A stretch of DNA of 64,000 nt, from assembly GCF_036711975.1 (NCBI RefSeq), contig NC_091973.1, positions 3,658,001 through 3,722,000 of the forward strand, given 5' to 3'. Numbering within the stretch: position 1 is the stretch's first letter; each line of letters opens with the position of its first letter. Under the pieces are notes generated by a model, which did not search any database, was not told where the DNA came from, and was given only the letters and a program-made list of their open reading frames with translations. Below are positions 23,690-35,200 of the stretch, piece after piece. The position numbers and the translations under genes were made by a program. The DNA comes from Onthophagus taurus. Its lineage: Eukaryota; Arthropoda; Insecta; Coleoptera; Scarabaeidae.

Positions 23690-26600
23690 AATTAATCATA
23701 TCATTCTGAGGTATTGATATTGTGGCGCCTCGGCTTTATCAAGTAAAATTTTTGACTAATTAAGCCGAGGTCGCTTGCGGCCGAGGCTCAGTAATTAACA
23801 CTATATCATCGTGCAATAGGTATTCATATTGTGTTGCCTCGGCCGCAAGTGGTCTCGTCTTTATCAAGTAAATTTGTACATCTTTTGACTAATTTATTAA
23901 TCCTGATATTGTAGCACCTCGACCGCAAGCGACCTTGGCTCTATCTAGTAAAATTGTAGATCTTTTTACTAATTATGCCGAGGTAACTTGCGACCGAGGC
24001 CCAGTGATTAATATTATGTCATCATGAAACTGCTCTTGATATTGTGGCGCCTCGGCCGCGAGTGATCTCGACTCTATCAACTAAAATCGTGGATCATTTA
24101 CTAATTAAGCCGAGGTTGCTTGCGGCCGAGGCCCAGTAATTAATACTATATCATCCTGCAACAGGTATTCATATTGTGTTGCCTCGGCCGCAAGTGGTCT
24201 CGTCTTTATCAAATAGAATTGTAGATCTTTTGACTAATTAAGCCGAGGTCGCTTGCGGCCGAGGCTCAGTGTTTAATTATATCATTCTGAAACTGGTCTT
24301 GAATATTGAACTGGTCTTGATATTGTGGTGCCTCGGCCGCAAGCGGGGTCGGCTTTATCAAGTAAATTTGTAGATCTATTGACTAATTTATTAATCCTGA
24401 TATTGTAGCACCTCGACCGCAAGCGACCTTGGCTTTATCTAGTAAAATTGTAGATCTTTTTACTAATTATGCCGAGGTCGCTTGCGGCCGAGGCCCAGTG
24501 GTTAATATTATATCATCCTGAATCTGGTCTTGATATTGTGGCGCCTCGGTCGCGAGTGTCCTCGACTCTATCAACTAAAATCGTAGATCATTTACTAATT
24601 AAGCCGAGGTCGCTTGCGGCCGAGACCCAGTAATTAATACTATATCATCCTGCAACAGGTATTCATATTGTGTTGCCTCGGCCGCAAGTGGTCTCGTCTT
24701 TATCAAATAGAATTGTAGATCTTTTGACTAATTAAGCCGAGGTCGCTTGCGGCCGAGGCTCAGTGTTTAATTATATCATTCTGAAACTGGTCTTGAATAT
24801 TGAACTAGTCTTGATATTGTGGTGCCTCGGCCGCAAGCGGGGTCGGCTTTATCAAGTAAATTTGTAGATCTATTGACTAATTTATTAATCCTGATATTGT
24901 AGCACCTCGACCGCAAGCGACCTTGGCTTTATCTAGTAAAATTGTAGATCTTTTTACTAATTATGCCGAGGTCGCTTGCGGCCGAGGCCCAGTGGTTAAT
25001 ATTATATCATCCTGAATCTGGTCTTGATATTGTGGCGCCTCGGTCGCGAGTGTCCTCGACTCTATCAACTAAAATCGTAGATCATTTACTAATTAAGCCG
25101 AGGTCGCTTGCGGCCGAGGCCCAGTAATTAATACTATATCATTCTGCAACAGGTATTCATATTGTGTTGCCTCGGCCGCAAGTGGTCTCGTCTTTATCAA
25201 ATAGAATTGTAGATCTTTTGACTAATTAAGCCGAGGTCGCTTGCAGCCGAGGCTCAGTGATTAATTATATCATTCTGAAACTAGTCTTGATATTGTGGCG
25301 CCTCAGCCGCAAGCGGGCTCGGCTTTATCAAGTAAATTTGTTGATCTTTTGACTAATTTATTAATCCTGATATTTTAGCACCTCGACCACAAGCGACCTT
25401 GGCTTTATCTACTAAAATTGTAGATCTTTTTACTAATTATGCCGAGGTCGCTTGCGGCCGAGGCCCAGTGGTTAATATTATATCATCCTGAATCTGGTCT
25501 TGATATTGTGGCGCCTCGGTCGCGAGTGTCCTCGACCCTATCAACTAAAATCGTAGATCATTTACTAATTAAGCCGAGGTCGCTTGCGGCCGAGGCCCAG
25601 TAATTAATACTATATCATTCTGCAACAGGTATTCATATTGTATTGCCTCGGCCGCAAGTGGTCTCGTCTTTATCAAATAGAATTGTATATCTTTCGACTA
25701 ATTAAGTCGAGGTCGCTTGCGGCCGAGGCTCAGTGATTAGTATTACATCATTCTGAAACCGGTCTTGATATTGTGGCGCCTCGGCCGCAAGCGGGCTCAG
25801 CTCTATCAAGTAATTTTGTAGATCTTTTAACTAATTTATTAATCCTGATATTCTAGCACCTGGGTCGCAAGCGACCTTGGCTCTATCTAGTAAAATTGTA
25901 AATCTTTTTACTAATTAAGCCAAGGTCGCTTGCGGTCGAGGCTGAGTGATTAATATTATATCATCATGAAACTGGTCTTGATATTGTGGCGCCTCGGCCG
26001 CGTGTGATCTCGACTCTATCAACTAAAATCGTAGATCATGTACTAATTAAGCCGAGGTTGCTTGCGGCCGAGGCCCAGTAATTAATACTATATCATCCTG
26101 CAACAGGTATTCATATTGTGTTGCCTCGGCCGCAAGTGGTCTCGTCTTTATCAAATAGAATTGTATATCTTTCGACTAATTAAACCGAGGTCGCTTGCGG
26201 CCGAGGCTCAGTGATTAATATTATATCATTCTGAAACTGGTCTTGATATTGTGGTGCCTCGGCCGCAAGTGGGCTCGGCTTTATCAAGTAAATTTGTAGA
26301 TCTTTTGACTAATTTATTAATCCTGATATTGTAGCACCTCGACCGCAAGCCACCTTGGTTTTATCTAGTAAAATTGTAGATCTTTTTACTAATAAGCCAA
26401 GGTCGCTTGCTGCCGAGGCTCAGTGATTAATATTATATCATCCTGAAACTGGTCTTGATATTGTGGCGCCTCGGCCGCGAGCGTCCTCGACTCTATCAAC
26501 TAAAATCGTAGATCATTTACTAATTAAGCCGAGGTCGCTTGCGGCCGAGGCCCAGTAATTAATACTATATCATTCTGCAACAGGTATTCATATTGTGTTG

Positions 26601-28312
26601 CCTCGGCCGCAAGTGGTCTCGTCTTTATCAAATAGAATTGTAGATCTTTCGACTAATTAAGCCGAGGTCGCTTGCGGCCGAGGCTCAGTGATTAATATTA
26701 TATCATTCTGAAACCGGTCTTGATATTGTGGCGCCTCGGTCGCAAGCAGGCTCGGCTTTATCAAGTAAAATTGTAGATCTTTTGATTAATTTATTAATCC
26801 TGATATTGTAGCACCTCGACCGCAAGCGACCTTGGCTCTATCTAGTAAAATTGTAGATCTTTTTACTAATTATGCCGAGGTCGCTTGCGGCCGAGGCTCA
26901 GTGATTAATATTATATCATCATGAAACTGGTCTTGATATTGTGGCGCCTCGGCCGCGAGCGTCCTCGACTCTATCAACTAAAATCGTAGATCATTTACTA
27001 ATTAAGCCGAGGTCGCTTGCGGCCGAGGCCCAGTAATTAATACTATATCATCGTGCAACAGGTATTTATAGTGTTGCCTCGGCCGCAAGTGGTCTCGTCT
27101 TTATCAAATAGAATTGTAGATCTTTCGACTAATTAAGCCGAGGTCGCTTGCGGCCGAGGCTCAGTGATTAATATTATATCATTCTGAAACTGGTCTTGAT
27201 ATTGTGGTGCCTCGGCCGCAAGTGGGCTCGGCTTTATCAAGTAAATTTGTAGATCTTTTGACTAATTTATTAATCCTGATATTGTAGCACCTCGACCGCA
27301 AGCGACCTTGGCTCTATCTAGTAAAATTGTAGATCTTTTTACTAATTATGCCGAGGTCGCTTGCGGCCGAGGCCCAGTGATTAATATTATATCATCCTGA
27401 ATCTGGTCTTGATATCGTGGCGCCTCGACCGCGAGTGATCTCGACTCTATCAACTAAAATCGTAGATCATTTACTAATTAAGCCGAGGTCGCTTGCGGCC
27501 GAGGCCCTGTAATTGATACTATATCATTCTGCAACAGGTATTCATATTGTGTTGCCTCAGCCGCAAGTGGTCTCGTCTTTATCAAATAGAATTGTATATC
27601 TTTCGACTAATTAAGCCAAGGTCGCTTGCGGCCGAGGCTCAGTGATTAATATTATATCATTCTGAAACCGGTCTTGATATTGTGGCGCCTCGGCCGCAAG
27701 CGGGCTCGGCTTTATCAAGTAAATTTGTAGATCTTTTGACTAATTTATTAATCCTGATATTGTAGCACCTCGACCGCAAGCGACCTTGGCTCTATCTAGT
27801 AAAATTATAAATCTTTTTACTAATTAAGCCAAGGTCGCTTGCGGCCGAGGCCCAGTGATTAATATTATATCATCATGAAACTGGTCTTGAAATTGTGGCG
27901 CCTCGGCCGCGAGTGATCTCGACTCTATCAACTAAAATCGTAGATCATTTACTAATTAAGCCGAGGTCGCTTGCGGCCGAGGCTCAGTAATTAATACTAT
28001 ATCATCCTGCAACAGGTATTCATATTGTGTTGCCTCGGCCGCAAGTGGTCTCGTCTTTATCAAATAGAATTGTAGATCTTTTGACTAATTAAGCCGAGGT
28101 CGCTTGCGGCCGAGGTCCAGTGATTGTTATTATGTCATCGTAACACTGGGCTTGATATTGTAGCGCCTCGGCCGCGAGTGATCTCGACTCTATCAACTAA
28201 AATCGTAGATCATTTACTAATTAAGCCGAGGTCGCTTGCGGCCGAGGCTCAGTAATTAATACTATATCATCCTGCAACAGGTATTCGTATTGTGTTGCCT
28301 CGACTTCAGATT
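23690..28312. repeat. 4.6-kb GC-cored satellite array with ~480-bp higher-order period
   Basis: Subunits of roughly 85-150 bp each contain CCTCGGCCGCAAG and/or its inverted counterpart GTCGCTTGCGGCCGAGG, separated by AT-rich spacer (AGTAATTAATACTATATCAT type). Subunit variants follow a fixed order: CAACAGGTATTCATATTG, CTGGTCTTGATATTGTGG, CCTGATATTGTAGCACC, then TGAATCTGGTCTTGATA or TGAAACTGG. The CAACAGG landmark recurs near 24163, 24655, 25147, 25625, 26100, 26580, 27055, 27530 and 28010, a spacing of about 475-492 bp. That is a tetramer-like higher-order repeat. The array lies between genes, in no evident transcription unit. Confidence 0.93.
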
Positions 28313-29268
28313 TTTGGCGAACACTGTATTTGAACAACAAAATAGTTTTAAATGGAAACTGTAATTACGTGTTTTGAATAAAACAAGATATTATTTGTGA
28401 ATATTTTTATTGTAACATTACATATATATTTCCATAATACAGTAATCCAGAGATCCAGAAACAGAAACGTTTATTTTTAATTTTCTAACATATATATATA
28501 TGTGTATATATTTACGGATATTAATTATGAATAAAATTTGGAGAAAATCTCAACAGATAGACAAACATTTATGAAAAACATCGATAAAATTGTATATTTT
28601 TAAATATTGTCAGATATTTACGTATAACCATATTAAATAGCCGTATTCATCAATCCATTTCTGCCATAGTTAAATCTGAAGATGAGTGCATATTGTCTTA
28701 ACAAGTACGTATGTTTTTTGTTGTATTTAGGAATTAAAATTGGTTAAATTTAATTTAAATTTATAAGAAAAGGGTAAAATTCCCAACGATTGTCATTAAA
28801 ACCTTCTAGAATTATCTTTTATATTATTAATTAATATTCATTAATCGTTATGATCATCAAGTTATTTCTCTACAGTAAAGGTTTAAATTTCAAAAATAGA
28901 CTATTTGCCATTGACAAATAGCTAGTGTCTTATTTATTTGAGGTTGTAGAACATCGAAAATATATAATGATCCATATGGTTTAGGATGGTCAATTGATAT
29001 GTCAGGCTTAAACATGACAGACATCCCTACCGATAAACTTTAAACATCGTTAACAAGAATAATTGAACATTTTCATTTTTTTTTAGTTTTTTTTAATTTT
29101 TTTTATATCTACTTTTTTAATTTCATTATTACAATTAATGGAAAACGACGAAAACATGATATTCATACGATATGCAACGTTTAATTTGTAATTTCAAAAA
29201 GATGAAAATTTCAAAAGCGTATATTTATAAATAGTGAATGAAAAAAGTTATTGTTAAATAATTATTAC
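28313..29268. other. Intergenic plus RasGRF 3' UTR
   Basis: AT-rich DNA following the last RasGRF stop codon. No further exon, RNA gene or element is recognisable. Confidence 0.5.
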
Positions 29269-32200
29269 TTAGTATTGAGATGTGGAGCGTCTTTTGAACG
29301 ATCGCTTCCAAGGAATTGATGGCAAAGAGCTTATAGTTGCTTGACTTAATCTCGCCACCCTCGGTTCGTGTTGCAATGATATTTTATAAAGTTCTTCGTC
29401 TGATAATAAAGTTGTGGTATCCAAGAGGTAATTTACAACTCTTGGTGCAAGTTCAATTTTGTAGGTCGTTTGCTGGAAGTGACGTATTTCCCGTATTACG
29501 TGTGCTATCTAAAATTAAATACGTTCCCAATCATTTCATAAATAATCGGTTTTCTTACCATCCTCATTTTTGAAAAATTAACCAGCCCGTCTTCGGTTAT
29601 ATTCGGAGTTCCTTCCTCGATAAACGCTAAATCAGCTAAATACAATCCTAAATATGGAACGCATGGAGGGTCACAATGATGTATAGCATCTCTTAAAGCC
29701 CTAAATCTCCCATCGCACGAAACGATCGCTTGGAGTTTCTCGATAGTGTATCTTGTGGTTTTCGAAACCTTCTCCCACGTCTTTTTTAATCGAAAAACAT
29801 AAGTGTTGGTGAATGCGGCCATTATTTCAAGAACCCCATTGTAATTATGTAAGCATCTTGAAATGTCTGCTATTGCCGTCCATTTTTCGATAGCCGCCAC
29901 TCTTCCACTTACGGAAGATCGTCGTAAGATTTCTGACATTACCAGACGAGAAACGTCATTAAAACGTTTCGTCATCAAACATATATTAGGCGCTTTTATC
30001 ATCCTATTTTCTTTTATCCAAGCTTGATGTAGAAATTCTCTACAGTTTTTTTTATTTATAAGAAAATTTTTGATTTATGCTGTAATAAAAATACTTACTC
30101 GCAAGAGATGGATATGAATATCTTGTGCTCGATATAAGCCAGTTGTTCGGCGATTTCTAGAGCTGACAGAGTTTCAATGCTATCAATAAAACACTGAAAA
30201 AATAAAAAATTAATTGATTAAATTAATAATATTTAATTATTTACAGCTGGAAGACTAAGCAACTCCTGAATCGTGGTTGATTCTTTCGGAACGTCTCGTT
30301 CAACGAGTAGCTGCACTAATTTCGTTGCAGCTTTATATTCAGGTTGACTCAAGTTGGTACTAAAAATGATCTCATCTAAAAACTGGAGTGTTTTGTACTT
30401 CAATAAGTCGTTCTTTTCGAAATCTTGAATATGTTTTGATATCCAATGCCTAAAATTTTTTAATTATCCTATTTGGATTTAATTTTTATTTAAATTTAAC
30501 CTTAAAATGTTTAAAACTCTCATGGTACAAGCTGTGGCGATGATACTTTCTTTATGTCTCGTTCTGATAACCGATTCTTCTTCCATACTTAAATCTCGTG
30601 GAGTTGTGGAAGCTGCAGTAGCTACAGCGAAAGCTCTAGCAGTTTCTGAAAAGCTACTTCTTCTATTCGTGGGATGCGATGATGTTATAATCACGCCAGC
30701 TCGGGTATATTGAAGCATCGTTTCTGATTCTAAGATGTATTGGGGTATGACACCTTCTTGAGTTGATCTTCGCTTTTCGTAGTATCGCTAGATTTTTTTT
30801 AAGGTTAAAAAGAAGAAATAATAATTATAGATCTTACCCTGACGAAACTAAAACTCTCTCTCCGTCAACTAATAGCGATTCTCGCAGCAAACTCCAACAC
30901 TGTATTGGCGCACTTCGACGCGGCTGTTTGAGCACGTTCAGTTGGGGATGAAAGTGGTGGTTTTATGTCTTCAACTACTTTAATACTATTGGGGTCGCTT
31001 TTTTCGTCTTGTTCTTCCTTATCTTGACTTTGATCCGCTGAATCTTTTTCTGGTGATTTTTCTAACAACGATCCTTCCGGCGATTTTTCTAATAATATTT
31101 TCAACGATTTTTTCTGCGCCTTTTCTTGCTTCTCAGTAATTGGTAAAAGATTAAAATCTACGACTTCATTAAAAATGATTTTTATCTTCCAAAAACATTA
31201 ACTTACCGGGATTCATAATTGAACTTCGCCTTCTTGAAGTGCTGGGTCCTGAATTTTCGGAATAATGAACGTCTATGGAAACTCTTATTTGTGTGGAGAT
31301 GTTTTTTTCGGGAGTTGTGGGGCTAATTACGTTAACTTGAACTGCTTCTTCATTGGGTTCTTCTTCGTCTAAGAATCGCGAATTTATTTTTGTTGGATTT
31401 ATAATAATCACTTACATTTCTCCAAAGTTCTTCTGCGATGCCCAAATACTCTTGAGTCGTAACTGTGAGATCTATCGCGTTCGGAAGATTCGGAGTAATA
31501 ACCGGAAACGCTACTGGCTCCGCTAATTCTTCGGGGTGTGATGAGACTGCTCCTTCGTCTACCGTAATAAATATTGAGATTCTCGTCGACGGTGTCGAGA
31601 TCTTCTTGGGACAACATTGTACTCATAGTTTGAAAATCGGTGTTAGAAAAGATGTTTTTCAAGGTGTTTAGTAATGTAATTGCATCGGTGAAAATCCTGT
31701 ATGTGAGGAGGAAGGTGTTCAGGAAGTCGATCGATAGGAATCGCAAATCGGCGAGCCGTGCAAGTAATTTCTCAGATGTAGCGTAACGAATTTGGGGAAC
31801 TTTGCATGAATTAAGCGTTCTGCTGAATTTGATGTCGTCTTCGTCATCGAAAAGTTTGTTGTCGTTCTTAACGCAACGAGGTAAGCACACCAAACTAGTA
31901 TCGTGAATGGCCGGTTTCAAGATATCATTTCTGGAAATATTTTCTAAACACTGACTAATGTCTGATATCCAAGCGAGCTTTTCTTGTCTCGTCGGGGAAA
32001 GTAAATGTACGACGACGGTGTCATTTTTAAGTTTATTAGTTCCTTCTTCCACTAAAGTAACTATTAATTTAAAATCACAGTTGTTGTACTTGTTTCTTCG
32101 ACCGTTGGCGTCACCTAGAAAAGCTCGTTAAACCTTTCGCCGAGAGGAAAAGCTTTATTACCGTTGCAGCTATCTTCACACGGGTCCTCGATAAGCTCGA

Positions 32201-35200
32201 CGTCTTTTAAAGCTATTTTGCCGATAATCGGCACTAAATGTAGCCTGCCGCTATTCGACCTAGTTGTAATAATCAGATGATTGGAAAATAGGAAACATTG
32301 ACGTATGACTTCCTTATCACATTTGAAGTTCACCTTGATCTTACCACTTCCGGCGCACGGTACCTGCACTAACGTTCCTATAAGCAGAAAACTGTCACTA
32401 GAATCAAGAAGGATGCACTAAAGAAGATTTTCAACCCTGTCTGATGTAAATTTGGTTATTATCCAATAATAAATCACACCCTTCGATGATCATCCGTTCC
32501 ACCGATAGGTTCTTCCTCAAATTTTCTGTTTCCGACACCTGCAAGATATTCCTATTGTTTTTTTTTCAATCGGTAAAGATAGATTTTACTTACTTCGTCA
32601 TGCATAATCCTCGATAATTCTTCAAGTTGTTGCTTGGCTTCGCTCAACGTTTTTGACTCGACATGTTCGTGAGGAGTGTGAGCGATGATTTCTTGAAGTG
32701 TGATTATGTATCGAGGAATCTAAAACGTGGAGTTTTATAAATTTTTATCACCTCATGTGTTTTAATCACCTGATGCATGGGGTACGTTAAAAATGTTTCC
32801 AATGTTCTTCCTCGGCAAGCTGGCTTCTCCTCTAACCTTTGCAACAAGCTATGAAAGGCCGTATTTTGTTTCAATCCCGTGAGCACCTGTATTGAGTAAT
32901 GATGATTGCGGACGTATTCTTGATATATTGTCAGCATTGGCAATAAGATAGTAAAAAGATCCGCGAGGACTAAATTAGGCCAGTTGTCCACGCGAGAAGT
33001 TAACCCTTTTAAAAATATCTGATGAAGGAATAAGACCGTTTCGCAGTTGAGAAAGATTGCGCCTATATCATCGTGAGAACAAGGAGGTTTTTTGGATGAG
33101 GCCGCCATTTTTAGTGGTCTCATAAAGCAGTTTATTAAGATCTCCAATTGATCGACGTATTCCTCTTCGGCTTCAAGCATTTGGAAAACTAAACTGTTTC
33201 TTTTTCGCATAATCTCCGCATGCGGACTTTTAATGTATTGTTCAACAATTTGTTTCCATCGCCTTCTGCATAACCAACCTCTGAAGAAGCTTTGTACCTT
33301 TTTTATTTTACGAAGTTCGGGAGAATTTGCGCCCGACCTCGCCATATCAGCGGGAGTTTCTGTCGGCATCAATTTAAATTGCCTTCGTAGATTTATCATC
33401 TACGGTTATAAAAATGAAATTTGTTGAAATACAATTTTATTGATGAAGGAAGTCGAGCAATCTAATTTGCACCCAGCGGGAAGCTTATAATGTTATGGGT
33501 ACAAATAAGTCGCTCAAATCCGCAGGAAGTTTGCTTACTTCGACTTTCAATCTTTTCACTTCTTTATCGAGGTCCTCGCATTCCTTGGCGTATCTCCATT
33601 TAGTTTTCTTTTCCAACTCGAGGATTTGAACAAGATGTCGATGCTTCTCGTCCAATTCCTGATTAGCCATTTTTAAACCGTTGTAGCTGAAAATAGAGAG
33701 AGAAAATTTATCGCCGCGTTTGCGACGCAAACGAAAGGGACAAATCGATGTGGTAATTTAGTAAATGCACTGGATAGGATGTTCCTTTTGATCCCTTTTA
33801 ATTACGTCCATCCAGATACAAAGCATTTTCGTGCCATTTTCGCAATTTTCAGTAATCCGAGCTGCGAGTAAACTAACGCTACTGTAAATATAAGTACTTT
33901 GGATCTAACGGTCTGAATATCTCGAAATGCAAAACGCCCACGTAACCTAGACACCTTCATCTGCATTGACCCGGAAGTTTGAATTGGCGTTACATTCTCG
34001 GAATATCTAGCTAAAGGAACATCAAAGGGCGATTTCGGACATAGATGCAAATGCAACTAGTCACACGCAAAATAACCTTTCTCGTAAATATTAATACTTA
34101 TCGACAATCAAATTAACTGAACGAATCGTTGCAGGTATGCAGCGCGACCTCTCCGGAGGATTACGTATACAAGTTAACTTTACCGCTAAATAAGTACCGA
34201 GCTTAAGAAGCAGTTAATAGTTAATGGAAATTCAAAACCACAGGAAATGGAATCAAAACGACTTCCGACCAAACAAAAATAAACACTTCACTTACCCGAC
34301 TTTCCTAATGGCTTGCAACCACTGATCGCATAACATCTCCGTAGTTGCCTTCAACTCGTAACTTCTAATCGAATCTTTCAGGAACGATATTTCTATAACA
34401 AACTAAACAATAACATTTCAATTTCAAAACATTTTGTTCCACCCTGTATTTATTCTTTTTTACCCCATCATCTACGTATTCCGTTTGAGAAGTACTCGGA
34501 CATACAGTTCTTTCACAATAGCAACCTTCCAAGAAAATAACTCCACATAGGCGTTGATCTTCTTCACTTTCATAATAGAACAGCATATTCTGTACATATT
34601 AATATATATAATTTGTTTGATTGAGCTGTCACAGCAAATATCGTGATTAATGTTGGAGATATGACAAAATGTTATTACTCATATTATTTATGATATAAGA
34701 AATAATCTCGGCTGACTTCGAAGACGTCGGCCGCTCCAAGCATGATACTTGGAGATTATTTCTTCCATAAACTGCAAGCAGGATAGCCGCGCTAAGTATT
34801 TTTCATGATATATGACGTAATTTCGGCCGACTTCGAAGACGTCGGCCGCCCCAAGTATCATGACTAATACTTATTTATGGGCCGAGATTATTTCTTCCAT
34901 AAACTGCAAGCAAGATAACCGCGCTAAGTATTTTTCATGATATATGATATAATCTCGGCCGACTTCGAAGACGTCGGCCGCTCTAAGCATGATACTTCGG
35001 GCGGCCGACGTCTTCGAAGTCGGCCGAGATTATTTCTTCCATAAATTGCAAGTAGGATAACTGCGCTAAGTATTTTTCATGATATATGATATAATCTCGG
35101 CCGACTTCGAAGACGTCGGCCGCCCTAAGTATCATGACCAATACTTATTTATGGGCCGAGATTGTTTCTTCCATAAATTTCCGGTAGGATAGCCGTGCTA

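Noticed and set aside
32115..32161. Reading straight through RasGRF exon 8 to a stop at about 32115
   Set aside because: A 47-nt intron (GTAATA...TTTTCTAG) fits better. Removing it restores the second PH domain in frame ([12 protein letters not shown] into CDFKLIV).
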